DNA from: Pseudomonas sp. FP453
Lineage (GTDB): Bacteria; Pseudomonadota; Gammaproteobacteria; Pseudomonadales; Pseudomonadaceae
DNA length: 64,000 bases
Assembly (NCBI RefSeq): GCF_030687495.1
Contig: NZ_CP117435.1
Coordinates: forward strand, 558,001 to 622,000
Direction of reading: 5' to 3'
Part shown: positions 1-8,566 of the stretch, one piece after another
Numbering within the stretch: the first letter of the stretch is position 1
How the letters are laid out: every line of letters starts with the position of its first letter
The notes under the pieces: generated by a model
What the model saw: the letters and a program-made list of their open reading frames with translations, nothing else
The model's database searches: none
Told to the model about the DNA's origin: nothing
Translations under genes and position numbers: made by a program

Positions 1-246
1 CTGCACCACCAGGCCGGGGACGCGGGACAGCACTTCGGAAGCATTGATACCGAGCTGGCCATCGCTGATCTGCTCGCGGCTGATGGCGTCCACCGAGTAC
101 GGCAGGTCAAACGTCGGGCTGGCGCTACGCGAGCCGGTGACGACGCTGGGATCGAGCACCAGCGGCGAATCGTCGCCCATTGCCGCGCTGCAAAAACCGA
201 GCATGCCGGCCATAAAGGTGAAGTGAACGGGACCCACAATTTTCAT
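1..246 (-). CDS. TonB-dependent receptor, N-terminal part (cut by window edge)
   Basis: The reverse strand gives an ATG at 244-246 and 82 open codons running off the window at base 1. The start looks like a signal peptide (MKIVGPVHFTFMAGMLGFCS, then AAMGDD). It is followed by a typical outer-membrane receptor plug: VTGSR, the YSVDAISREQI stretch and ASEVLSRVPGLVVQ, which match the plug domain of TonB-dependent receptors. Family knowledge says such proteins import siderophores, vitamins or metals across the outer membrane; the substrate cannot be told from this fragment. It is transcribed away from the LPS genes, so it is a separate unit sharing the 247-514 spacer with wapO. Confidence 0.85.
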   Translation of the reverse strand, partial: MKIVGPVHFTFMAGMLGFCSAAMGDDSPLVLDPSVVTGSRSASPTFDLPYSVDAISREQISDGQLGINASEVLSRVPGLVVQ

Positions 247-417
247 CAGATAACCAGGTAAGGTGCGGCAAACGCGGGATTCTAGCGATTCTGTCACTGT
301 TTAACGAATCCTCCGGCTGCGACTTTAGAACCGCCCGACCTGACTTTAGACCCATTCCCGCTGCTTGCACCCATCACCTTGCCGCTTGCCGCTAACAGCT
401 CCCCACTGCTTTTAAGC

Positions 418-423
418 TATAAT
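418..423 (+). promoter_or_regulatory. possible -10 box upstream of the LPS-core operon
   Basis: A perfect TATAAT lies 92 bases before the wapO start in the spacer between the divergent TonB receptor gene and wapO. No good -35 hexamer is seen at 16-18 bases upstream, where the sequence is ACAGCT, so this is only a candidate. Nothing else stands out in 247-514. Confidence 0.3.
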
Positions 424-514
424 CCCGCCCTTTAGCTGTTTCTCGCCCAGGCGGGAAGCACACTTTTTCGCGGCGTAACCCGCCTGCATGCAGACTAAAA
501 GAGGCTAGACCCCT

Positions 515-2272
515 GTGGCATTGACGATTCTTGGCCTGTCCGGCGCCCTTAGCCATGATCCTTCCGCAGCCTTGTATATCGACGGCAAGCTGATCGCGGC
601 CGCCGAAGAAGAGCGCTTCGTACGCGACAAACATGCAAAGAACCGCATGCCCTACGAATCGGCGAAGTTCTGCCTGGAACAAGCCGGCATCAAACCTTCC
701 GACGTTGACGTAGTGGCGATCCCGTTCGCCCCGATCAGCCTGTTCGGCGAGGCGCGCTGGCACTACGCCAAGCGTTACTGGTACGCCCCGGACCGCGCCC
801 TTGACGCGATCCTGATGGGCAACCGGCGCTACAAGCGCTATCGCAACAAGATCGTCTGGTGCCTGGAGCAACTGGGCTTCGATCCGAAGAAAATCAAGAT
901 CGAACCGGTCGAACACCACCTGGCCCACGCTTCCAGCGCCTACCACTGCTCCGGCTTCCAGGAGAAAACCGCGATCCTCGGCATCGACGGTAAAGGTGAG
1001 TACGCCACCACGTTCTTCGGCTACGGCGAGAACGGCAAGATCCACAAGATCAAGGAATTCTACGATCCAGACTCCCTCGGCGGCCTGTACGGCGCAATCA
1101 CCGAGTTCCTCGGTTTCGAGATGCTCGACGGTGAGTTCAAGGTCATGGGCATGGCGCCGTACGGCGACGCCAGCAAATACGATTTCTCGCGCCTGGCCTC
1201 TTTTGAGAACGGCGAGTTGGTGATCAACACCGACTACGCCAACGTCATCGGCCTGCGTCGCTACAAAGAGAAGGGCAAAGGCTTCTACTTCTCGCCAAAA
1301 CTGATCGAGTGGCTGGGTCCCAAGCGCGAAGGCGACATCGCCGACGAGCCGTACATCCACTACGCCGCCAGCATGCAAGCGCTGTTCGAGAAGCTGGCCT
1401 TGCAGATGATCGACCACTACCTGGGCGACATCCTCAAGGACACCGGCAAGCTGGCCTTCGCCGGCGGTTGCGCGCTGAACGTGAAGCTGAACCAGAAGAT
1501 CATTGCCCGCGACGACGTGAAAGAGCTGTTTGTGCAGCCGGCGTCCGGCGATGCCGGTACTGCGGTGGGTGCAGCGGCCTACGTGTCCCACGCCCGTGGT
1601 GTACCGGTGGAGAAGATGGAACACGTCTACCTCGGCCCGTCCTACAGCAACGAAGAAGTGATTGCCGCGTGTGCCAAGCACGAGAGCAAGCCGGTCTGGC
1701 GCAAGATCGAGAACATGCCTAAGCGCATCGCCAAGATCATGGTCGACGGCAACCCGGTGGCCTGGTTCCAGGGCCGCATGGAGTTTGGCCCGCGTGCCTT
1801 GGGCGGTCGTTCGATCATCGGTTGCCCTAGTGCCACCGGCGTGGCTGACCGTATCAACCACCAGATCAAGTTCCGCGAGCGCTGGAGGCCTTTCTGCCCG
1901 TCGATGCTCGACACCGTGGCCCCGCAGATGATCAAGGTCGATCACCCGGCGCCGTTCATGACCTTCACCTTTGAAGTGTCGGAAGAGTGGAAGACCCGCG
2001 TGCCGGAAGTGGTCCATGAAGATGGCACCTCCCGCGCCCAGGTGCTCAAGCGCGAATACAACCCGCGCTACTACGACATGATGAAAGAGCTGGAAGTGCT
2101 GACCGGCAACGGCGTGTCCCTGAACACCTCGCTCAACCGTCGTGGCGAAGCGATGATCTGCTCGCCGAAAGACGCGCTGGACATGTTCTTTGGCTCCGAC
2201 CTGCAATACCTGATCATGGAAGACATCCTGGTGGTCAAGGACGGCGTGGACCCTTATGACACGCTCGGCTGA
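515..2272 (+). CDS. wapO: LPS core carbamoyltransferase (WapO/NodU-CmcH family)
   Basis: The 585-residue product is a full-length carbamoyltransferase. It has an N-terminal ASKHA-like domain opening MALTILGLSG, a histidine-rich metal or substrate motif EHHLAHASSAYH near 133-144, and ILGIDGKGEY near 154. The C-terminal domain carries FAGGCALNVK, FQGRMEFGPRALGGRSI and NTSLNRRGEAM. Known relatives transfer a carbamoyl group from carbamoyl phosphate; in P. aeruginosa WapO carbamoylates a core heptose. The start is GTG at 515 with AAGAGG about 11 bases upstream. It is the first gene of the LPS block, and wapH begins inside its last 17 bases, so translation is probably coupled. The symbol rests on family and on neighbours (wapH, mig-14, dnpA), not on a search. 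Confidence 0.85.
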   Translation: MALTILGLSGALSHDPSAALYIDGKLIAAAEEERFVRDKHAKNRMPYESAKFCLEQAGIKPSDVDVVAIPFAPISLFGEARWHYAKRYWYAPDRALDAILMGNRRYKRYRNKIVWCLEQLGFDPKKIKIEPVEHHLAHASSAYHCSGFQEKTAILGIDGKGEYATTFFGYGENGKIHKIKEFYDPDSLGGLYGAITEFLGFEMLDGEFKVMGMAPYGDASKYDFSRLASFENGELVINTDYANVIGLRRYKEKGKGFYFSPKLIEWLGPKREGDIADEPYIHYAASMQALFEKLALQMIDHYLGDILKDTGKLAFAGGCALNVKLNQKIIARDDVKELFVQPASGDAGTAVGAAAYVSHARGVPVEKMEHVYLGPSYSNEEVIAACAKHESKPVWRKIENMPKRIAKIMVDGNPVAWFQGRMEFGPRALGGRSIIGCPSATGVADRINHQIKFRERWRPFCPSMLDTVAPQMIKVDHPAPFMTFTFEVSEEWKTRVPEVVHEDGTSRAQVLKREYNPRYYDMMKELEVLTGNGVSLNTSLNRRGEAMICSPKDALDMFFGSDLQYLIMEDILVVKDGVDPYDTLG

Positions 2273-3386
2273 TCGCCACGTCCTGCAGTTCTGCCACGGC
2301 TATGACGGGCCGTTCCTCGATTGTGCCCGTCAGTACGCCAGCCTGTTCACAGGCAAGGGCTACAAGGTGACCACGGTGTTTCTCACCGGGGTCGCCGACC
2401 CTGAGGTCGCGGCCGGTTGCGCCTCCGATGAAGTGTTGTTCATGGAGTTCAGCTCCAAGGCCATTCGTGGCCTCAAGCTGGGCGCCATCGCCGAGATGCG
2501 CAAGATTGCCGCCTCGCGCAATTTCAGCTTCTGCATCGCGCACCGCGCCAAGCCGATCTACGTCGCCTTGCTCGCCACGCGCTTGCAGGTGATTGGCGTG
2601 CACCACGCCTTTGGTGATTACCAGCGCCGTGGCCGCCGCCTGTTTGCGTCGATTTTCCGCAAGCGCTTGAGCTTGCTGGGTGTGTCCGACGCCGTGCGTG
2701 ACGACATCCGCCGCTGCCTGCCGAGCTGGCCGGCGGCGCGTATCCAGACCTTGTACAACCGCATCGATGTAGAGGCCATGCAGGCCCTGCAAGTCTCGAA
2801 GGATGACGCGAGGGACGCCCTCGGGCTGTCGCCGGATGAATGGGTGGTCGGCAACGTCGGCCGCCTGCACCCGGACAAGGACCAGGCCACGCTGCTCAAG
2901 GGCTTCGCCCTGGCCTTGCCACAGTTGCCCGGCGAAAGCCGCCTGGCGATTCTCGGTACTGGCCGCCTGGAGCAGGACCTCAAGGAACTGGCCCGCGAGC
3001 TGGGGATCGCTGACAAGGTGCTGTTCCTCGGCCAGGTGCCGGATGCGCGCCGCTATTTTCGTGCGTTTGACGTGTTTGCCCTGAGCTCCGACCACGAACC
3101 CTTCGGCATGGTGCTGCTGGAAGCCATGGCCGCCGGCGTGCCGTTGCTGGCCACCGCCTGCGGGGGGGCCAAGGAAGTGGTCGAAGGCGTGGGCATCCTG
3201 TTCCCGTTCGGCGATGCCGAGCACCTGGCCCAAGGCCTGGGGCACCTGGCCGCGATGGATCAGCAGCAGCAACGCCAGTGCGCCGAGATGATGTTGGAGC
3301 GCCTGCACGCACGGTTCTCGGACCAGGCGGTGCGCGACGCTTTCTGGCAACTGCCACACGTTATTGAACTGACCGCGAGGGCTTGA
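2256..3386 (+). CDS. wapH: LPS core glycosyltransferase, GT4 type (WapH-like)
   Basis: The product has 376 residues with the two-domain GT-B layout of glycosyltransferase family 4. The donor-binding half shows NVGRLHPDKDQATLL near 205, ILGTGRLEQDLKELA near 240 and the EX7E signature in HEPFGMVLLEAMAAGVPLLA near 279-298. It should add a sugar from a nucleotide donor to the growing LPS core at the inner membrane; the sugar cannot be read from sequence. The ATG at 2256 lies inside wapO, and its TGA overlaps the ATG of the next gene by one base. The name follows the P. aeruginosa order wapO-wapH-mig-14-dnpA. Confidence 0.8.
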   Translation: MTRSADRHVLQFCHGYDGPFLDCARQYASLFTGKGYKVTTVFLTGVADPEVAAGCASDEVLFMEFSSKAIRGLKLGAIAEMRKIAASRNFSFCIAHRAKPIYVALLATRLQVIGVHHAFGDYQRRGRRLFASIFRKRLSLLGVSDAVRDDIRRCLPSWPAARIQTLYNRIDVEAMQALQVSKDDARDALGLSPDEWVVGNVGRLHPDKDQATLLKGFALALPQLPGESRLAILGTGRLEQDLKELARELGIADKVLFLGQVPDARRYFRAFDVFALSSDHEPFGMVLLEAMAAGVPLLATACGGAKEVVEGVGILFPFGDAEHLAQGLGHLAAMDQQQQRQCAEMMLERLHARFSDQAVRDAFWQLPHVIELTARA

Positions 3387-4282
3387 TGCTCAATCGATTC
3401 CAAGGCTGGCGCGAGCGTGGCTGGTCCGTCGTCGATGCACCTGCCTACAGCGAGGCCTGGCAGCGTTTTGGCGGCAGCGTCGCGACGCACCCGCACGTGA
3501 TCGAACGCCTGGCCGGGCTGGCGCAGATTCCGGTGCGTTACCTGGCGTGGGAACAGGCCGGTGAACTCAAGGCGTGCATTGCCACCTGGGGGCGCGACCT
3601 GGCCTTGTCCAAGGACGTGCTCAAGCGCAGCGGCAAGAAGGGCCTGTTCGACCTGGGCAATGCCGAGATCATCCTGCCGGCCGCCGCCGATGCGCAGGCG
3701 CCGCTGCGCCAGCGTGCGCGTTACCTGTCGACGCTCAATGAAGGCCGTTTCAGCGGCCTCAAGCCCCAGGCCGAACAGTTGGCCATGGCGCGTACCCCGG
3801 AAGAGCTGTCGAAGAAGTTTCGCTACAACCAGCGCCGCGAACTGCGTTTGCTGGAAGAGGCGGGCGGCGTGGTGCGGCCGGTCAGCGAGTTTTCCAGCGC
3901 CGAGCTGGCGTCCATCTACTGCGACCTGTTCCTGCGCCGCTGGGGCTTTAAAGCCACGGGCGCCGAGCGTCTGGCCGAGGTGATCGAGTTGCTGCGCGAG
4001 TGGCTGATCGGCTCGGTGATCTTTCTCAACGATGCGCCCATCGCCATCCAGTTGGTGTACCGGGTCGAGTCGCCGGAGTGGATCAGCGTGGAGTACGTCA
4101 ACGGCGGGGTCGATCCTGAAACCCGCGCCTTCAGCCCTGGCAGCGTGCTGAGTTTTCTCAATACCCAAAGCGCCTGGGAACAGGCCCGTGAAGTCGGCAA
4201 GCCGCTGCGGTTTTCCTTCGGTCGTGCCGACCGCGAGTACAAGGACCGTTGGTGCAACCCTGTGCAGGTATTGTGCGTATGA
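3386..4282 (+). CDS. Mig-14 family protein (GNAT-like, antimicrobial peptide resistance)
   Basis: This 298-residue protein resembles Mig-14 of Salmonella and the homologue in the Pseudomonas LPS cluster. Visible hallmarks are LAWEQAGELKAC near 47, a KKFRYNQRRELRLLEEAG stretch in the middle that recalls FemX/GNAT acyltransferases, and WISVEYVNGG and SFGRADREYKDRW in the C-terminal third. In Salmonella, Mig-14 is linked to resistance to cationic peptides; its biochemical activity is not established. ATG at 3386 overlaps the wapH stop by one base (TGATG), better than the TTG one codon before. The stop overlaps the next start as ATGA, so the gene belongs to the same message. Confidence 0.75.
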   Translation: MLNRFQGWRERGWSVVDAPAYSEAWQRFGGSVATHPHVIERLAGLAQIPVRYLAWEQAGELKACIATWGRDLALSKDVLKRSGKKGLFDLGNAEIILPAAADAQAPLRQRARYLSTLNEGRFSGLKPQAEQLAMARTPEELSKKFRYNQRRELRLLEEAGGVVRPVSEFSSAELASIYCDLFLRRWGFKATGAERLAEVIELLREWLIGSVIFLNDAPIAIQLVYRVESPEWISVEYVNGGVDPETRAFSPGSVLSFLNTQSAWEQAREVGKPLRFSFGRADREYKDRWCNPVQVLCV

Positions 4283-5652
4283 CTCGCAAGCAGCAGTTGC
4301 TCAAGCGCCATCGGCGTAACAAGCGCACGGCGCTGATGGTCGGCGTGTTGCTGCTGGTGCTGGTGGGCATCCTGGTGGCCTGGTGGTTGCCGTTGCTGCT
4401 GGCGGTGCTGGCCTGGGTCGCCCACGAAGCCTGGTTTGCCGATCATCTGTTTTATGCGCCCAACGAAGATTATCAATACCGTTTCTCGGCGGATGCAGAG
4501 CTGGCGGGTGTGCGCCTGGAGGACGGGCGCTTGGTGCTGGATCAGCCCGTGGAGGCAGACACCACGCTGGTGCTGGCGATCAAGGTCAAAAGCACCTGGC
4601 TGGGACGCTTTCTTGACCCAAGCATTGAGCTGGGTGACGACCGGCAAACCTTCGAACGTGGCGTCAACGGTGTGCGCTACCTGAACCTCAGCGGCTTGCC
4701 GTTGAGCGAGTTGCACCTGCGCGGTCGCCATTGCCGCCTGCTCGGCACGCCGCGCCTGTGGACCTGGACCCACCCGGACTTTCGCCAGCAGCGCGTGATG
4801 GTCATTGCGCCCCACGCCGACGATGCCGAGCTGGCCGCTTTTGGGCTCTACAGTCAGGCCGAGAAACCCTGGATCGTTACCCTCACGGCGGGCGAAATCG
4901 AAGCCGAACACTATCAGCAGATGGGCCTGGACGCGGTGGAAGCCGCGCGTATCAAAGGCCGCCTGCGGGCCTGGGACAGCATTGCCGTGCCGCTGTGGGC
5001 CGGTGTGCCCCAGGCGCATTGCGTACAGCTGGGCTATTTCTGCCTGCAATTGCAGGCGATGCAGGCCGCGCCGGACTTGCCGTTTGCCTCCCGTGAAGCC
5101 GAGCTGACGGACGTGCGCCCGTTTCGCCAATTCAACCCCTTCCCGCTGCCAGCGGACAGCGACGGCCTGCCAACCTGGAACAACCTGTTGGCCGACCTGC
5201 GCCAGGTGCTGCTGATGGCGCGCCCGGAAGTCATCGTGCTGCCGTACTCGGCGCTGGACCCGCACCCTGACCACATCTGTGCGCAGAGTGCCGTCATGGA
5301 AGCCCTGCAAGGCTTGGAGTGGCAGCCGACCACCATCCTCGGCTACGCCAACCACCTGCATGACAACGACCGCTGGCCCATGGGCGATGCCGGCAACGGC
5401 ATCGCCTTGCCGCCATTGTTCGATGCAACCCAGGCGCTGCACCCGTGCAGCCTGCCACTGACATTGGCCCGGCAGCGTGACAAGGCCATGGCGCTGGGCA
5501 TGATGCATGACCTGCAACCGGCAGCGCCCTTCAAGCGACGCGTGCGGCGCCTGTTGCAACGTTTATTGGCCGGGCGCGCGCGCTCGCCTTATGGGGAGAA
5601 CGAGTTCTTCCGCAAGGCCGTGCGGCGGCATGAGTTGTTCTGGCGTTTGTGA
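4279..5652 (+). CDS. dnpA: membrane-anchored de-N-acetylase (PIG-L/LmbE family, DnpA-like)
   Basis: The 457-residue product has a strong hydrophobic N-terminal segment (about residues 17-45) and then a PIG-L/LmbE zinc deacetylase domain. The HxDD motif is VIAPHADDAELAAFG near 174-188 and the second zinc-ligand motif is HPDHICAQS near 331. Family members remove acetyl groups from GlcNAc-containing glycans. In P. aeruginosa the homologue beside ssg (dnpA) has been tied to antibiotic-tolerant persisters. The ATG at 4279 gives an ATGA overlap with the preceding gene; the upstream GTG at 4249 would overlap mig-14 by over 30 bases and has no need to be used. An LPS-core glycan substrate is an inference from position. 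Confidence 0.82.
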   Translation: MTRKQQLLKRHRRNKRTALMVGVLLLVLVGILVAWWLPLLLAVLAWVAHEAWFADHLFYAPNEDYQYRFSADAELAGVRLEDGRLVLDQPVEADTTLVLAIKVKSTWLGRFLDPSIELGDDRQTFERGVNGVRYLNLSGLPLSELHLRGRHCRLLGTPRLWTWTHPDFRQQRVMVIAPHADDAELAAFGLYSQAEKPWIVTLTAGEIEAEHYQQMGLDAVEAARIKGRLRAWDSIAVPLWAGVPQAHCVQLGYFCLQLQAMQAAPDLPFASREAELTDVRPFRQFNPFPLPADSDGLPTWNNLLADLRQVLLMARPEVIVLPYSALDPHPDHICAQSAVMEALQGLEWQPTTILGYANHLHDNDRWPMGDAGNGIALPPLFDATQALHPCSLPLTLARQRDKAMALGMMHDLQPAAPFKRRVRRLLQRLLAGRARSPYGENEFFRKAVRRHELFWRL

Positions 5653-5669
5653 CCTGTGAAAGGAAGAGC

Positions 5670-6626
5670 ATGAAAGTTTTATTTCTGGTGCAGAAAGAAC
5701 AGCGCGCCATCCTTGATCGTCTCTACGAAGGTATTGCCGAGCACTGCGACTGCGACACCCGCTGGTTGAGCAGCGCCGAGCAGCGCAACCTGCGCGGTTA
5801 CTTCCGCCGTGAAGTGGATGTGACCCAGTACGACCGCATCGTGTTCTTCCTGCGCTTCAAGCAGGAGATCCGCCAGGCCGGGTTTATCCGCACGATCCCC
5901 AACCTGGTGATCCTCGAACACGATGCCTACCAGAACTACATTCCGTGCAAATACACCGGCAAGTTCAGCGCGCATTACCGCCGCTTGCCGTGGGCGCGGG
6001 TGATCAGCTCGGGCTTTGTGGTGTCCCAGCGTTTGCGTGAGGAAGGTTTTGACGCGGTGTTCGTGCCCAAGGGCTACGACCAGGCGCTGTTGCAGCCGCA
6101 GGAGCGTGAGCGCGACATCGAGCTGGCCTTTGTCGGCAGCACCAACAGCGTGGCCTACAGTGGGCGCAAGGCGTTGCTCGATGAGCTGGCACGGGTCGAG
6201 CCCTTGGTGGTGACGCGCACCAAGTCCGGTGAGGAATACTGCGCGACCCTCAATCGGATTCGCTTTTTTGTCAGTGCCGATGTGGGCATGGGCGAGTACA
6301 TGATCAAGAACTTCGAGGCCATGGCCTGTGGCTGCGTGCTGCTGGCGTTTGACCAGGGCGAGGCTGAAAACCAGGCCCTGGGTTTCGAAGACAAGGTCAA
6401 CGTGGTGTTCTATAAAGACATCCCGCAGTTGCAGGAAAAGCTCGCCGAGTTGCGCGCCAACCCGCAGTTGGCGGCGCAGATTGCGCGTAACGGCCAGGAC
6501 CTGGCTGTCAGCCAGTTCAGCTTTGCGCGGATCGGCCAACGCATTGTCGAAGCGCTGGAGCCGCCGTTGCGGCCGCGCGCACCCTTGAGTCTGCTGGAAA
6601 AGTTGCGCCTGAAACTGGGCGTGTAA
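5670..6626 (+). CDS. ssg: cell-surface polysaccharide glycosyltransferase (Ssg-like)
   Basis: The 318-residue protein starts MKVLFLVQKEQRAIL at ATG 5670, preceded by a strong AGGAAGAG at 5661-5668. The C-terminal part shows the glyco_trans_1_2 type donor domain: ELAFVGSTNSVAYSGR near 148, SADVGMGEYMIKNFEAMACG near 210-229, then a conserved DKVNVVFYKD stretch. In Pseudomonas the ssg gene next to dnpA and msbA encodes a cell-surface sugar glycosyltransferase affecting LPS, motility and surface traits. The donor and acceptor sugars are not predictable. It follows dnpA by 17 bases in the same direction. Confidence 0.75.
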   Translation: MKVLFLVQKEQRAILDRLYEGIAEHCDCDTRWLSSAEQRNLRGYFRREVDVTQYDRIVFFLRFKQEIRQAGFIRTIPNLVILEHDAYQNYIPCKYTGKFSAHYRRLPWARVISSGFVVSQRLREEGFDAVFVPKGYDQALLQPQERERDIELAFVGSTNSVAYSGRKALLDELARVEPLVVTRTKSGEEYCATLNRIRFFVSADVGMGEYMIKNFEAMACGCVLLAFDQGEAENQALGFEDKVNVVFYKDIPQLQEKLAELRANPQLAAQIARNGQDLAVSQFSFARIGQRIVEALEPPLRPRAPLSLLEKLRLKLGV

Positions 6627-6644
6627 CATCCGTCGGGTCGTTGA

Positions 6645-7433
6645 ATGCGGCCATTTATTGTTGGTGCCCACGTGCGATTTTCCGAACAGAGCGACATCAC
6701 CCTTGTTGTGACCAGCTGCGGTCGCTTTGACCTGTTGAAGCGCACGCTTGAGAGCTTCGACGCCTTCAATACGGCGGATATCCGCGAGGTCTTCATCACT
6801 GAGGATTCCGGTGATGATGCGGTGCGCCAGGCCGTTCCCGCCCATTGGCAGGATCATTGCACTTTCTTCGTCAATCGCCCGAAGCTGGGGCAGTTGGCAT
6901 CCATCGACCTGGCCTACACTTCGGTGAAGACGCCCTATATTTTCCACTGTGAAGATGACTGGGAGTTCTACCGCCCGGGGTTTGTCGAGGACTCCAAGAC
7001 GGTGCTGGAGCTACGCCCGGATATTCTCCAGGTGTGGCTGCGCAACTTTGTCTATGACTTGCAGGTGCACAGCCCCTACATCCGTCTGGGGCCGCGTGAG
7101 CTGATCGGTGCGGTGCCGTGTTACCCGCTGATTTCCGACAAGCCGGAATGGCAGGCGTTTTCCCTGAACCCCGGTTTGCGACGTATCAAGGAATACCGCT
7201 TGTGCGCGCCGTATGCAGGGTTCGAAGGGGAGAAGGGCTTGTCGCGACGGTATGCCGAACTGAACCTGATGGCCGTGACCCTTGAGGGCGACGCGGTGCT
7301 GCACACGGGCTTCGGGCTGCATGTCTCGACATCCGCCGAGCGCTTGAACAAGGCCCGACGCAAGCGACGCGAGCGGATCAAGTTGGTCGCGGTGCTGCTG
7401 CTGGGCATCGCTACCGGCTGGTTGCTCGGTTGA
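6645..7433 (+). CDS. GT-A (family 2-like) glycosyltransferase of the LPS core
   Basis: The 262-residue product has a GT-A fold start, SDITLVVTSCGRFDLLKRTL near 13-32, and an acidic metal/donor motif HCEDDWEFYR near 107. A basic stretch (KARRKRRERIK) and one hydrophobic segment (LVAVLLLGIATGWLLG) sit at the very C terminus, an arrangement that would tether the enzyme to the inner membrane. It occupies the place of WapR-type rhamnosyltransferases in P. aeruginosa, but the sugar cannot be assigned. The start is ATG 6645 with a weak ribosome site; GTG 6672 in the same frame is a possible alternative. It lies 18 bases after ssg. Confidence 0.7.
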   Translation: MRPFIVGAHVRFSEQSDITLVVTSCGRFDLLKRTLESFDAFNTADIREVFITEDSGDDAVRQAVPAHWQDHCTFFVNRPKLGQLASIDLAYTSVKTPYIFHCEDDWEFYRPGFVEDSKTVLELRPDILQVWLRNFVYDLQVHSPYIRLGPRELIGAVPCYPLISDKPEWQAFSLNPGLRRIKEYRLCAPYAGFEGEKGLSRRYAELNLMAVTLEGDAVLHTGFGLHVSTSAERLNKARRKRRERIKLVAVLLLGIATGWLLG

Positions 7434-7480
7434 AACACGAACACGCCTCCAGAACGTCCGCACAAGGTCCGTATTTTTCA

Positions 7481-8566
7481 ATGAGCATCCTCAACATCAT
7501 GTGGGCTGGTGGTACTGCATTCGCTTCCGTGCAGAAGGTTCATCAGCAAGTGCTGGGCAGTGTCGATTGCGGCGCTACCGTCCATACCTGGCTGCTCCAG
7601 GGTGGTGCACAAGCCGGCGACGGGGCGCTGGAGTGGAACCTCTCGTCTGCCCAGCTCAAGGGGCGGCACTTCTGGAAGCTGCTGGTGCCGCGCATGCAGG
7701 CGCGTTTCCGCCGGGCGCTGCCTGAGGACGTGAAGGTTGTGCTGCTCGATGGCATCGGCGTGGCACGGGTGCTGTTGCCCGTGCTCAAGAACCTGCCCGA
7801 GGTGCGTGCCGTGGTGCTGTTCCATGGCATGACGCGTACACGCAGCTCGGATCGCAGGCTGTTCGCACAGTTCGCCGAATCCCGGCTGACGGTAGCGGCG
7901 GTGTCGCAGACCCTGGCCGACTCGCTCCAGCGTGACTTGCAGCGGCCGGTGGCGGTGCTGCGCAGCGCCTTCGACCCCGGCGCCTTTCGCGCGGCAATGC
8001 TTGCGCGTGAGCAGGCGCGTGCCCAGCTGGGTCTGGCGCTGGACAACGCGCCGGTGTTGGGCGCCGTTGGCCGGTTGGTGGGCAGCAAGGGGTTCTCGTG
8101 TCTGCTGGAGGCGTTTGCCGGGGTGCTCACGCAGCGTGCCGATGCGCGCCTGGTAATCGTTGGCGAAGGCTCGGCGCGGGCGGATCTGGAAGCGCAGATC
8201 GAACGTCTTGGCTTGCGTGACAAGGTCTTCATGCCCGGGCACCTGGCCGAAGCGGCCACCCTGTACCGCGCGTTTGACTGGGTGGCAATACCCTCGTCGG
8301 CGGAGGGCTTGGGGCTGATTGTGCAAGAAGCGGTGATGGCTGGCGTGCCGGTATTGACCAGTGAGCTGGCGGTGTTTCGCGAGCAATTGGCGGACGCGGG
8401 CTGGTATGCGCCGTCTGACGATGTAGACGCCTGGACGCACCTGCTGGAGCAGGCGTTTGCGGCGGGCCCTGAGGCGGCGGCGCAGGCTCAGCTACAGGCC
8501 CTTGCGCCGGAGCAGGCCTGGCAGGACTTTACAGCCACTGCCCGGCGCTTGCTGTCACCCCGCTAG
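7481..8566 (+). CDS. GT4 glycosyltransferase of the LPS core
   Basis: The 361-residue GT-B enzyme opens MSILNIMWAGGTAFAS. It carries the donor-side motifs GAVGRLVGSKGF near 189, LVIVGEGSARADLE near 220 and an EX7E signature in EGLGLIVQEAVMAGVPVL near 274-291. The frame is open upstream to a TTG at 7430 overlapping the previous stop, but ATG 7481 fits the family start better. This is the last plus-strand gene before a gene on the other strand, and its 3' end overlaps that gene by 12 bases. Role: adds one core or O-antigen-linker sugar; donor unknown. Confidence 0.75.
   Translation: MSILNIMWAGGTAFASVQKVHQQVLGSVDCGATVHTWLLQGGAQAGDGALEWNLSSAQLKGRHFWKLLVPRMQARFRRALPEDVKVVLLDGIGVARVLLPVLKNLPEVRAVVLFHGMTRTRSSDRRLFAQFAESRLTVAAVSQTLADSLQRDLQRPVAVLRSAFDPGAFRAAMLAREQARAQLGLALDNAPVLGAVGRLVGSKGFSCLLEAFAGVLTQRADARLVIVGEGSARADLEAQIERLGLRDKVFMPGHLAEAATLYRAFDWVAIPSSAEGLGLIVQEAVMAGVPVLTSELAVFREQLADAGWYAPSDDVDAWTHLLEQAFAAGPEAAAQAQLQALAPEQAWQDFTATARRLLSPR

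Noticed and set aside
470-480. possible JUMPstart/ops element (GGCGTAAC) before wapO
   Set aside because: Lacks the full GGCGGTAG core and long conserved context; chance match likely.
392-2206. 604-codon open frame on the minus strand over wapO
   Set aside because: Antisense shadow of a GC-rich gene; the product is a low-information His/Val/Asp/Arg-rich string with no motifs, while the plus frame is a clear carbamoyltransferase.
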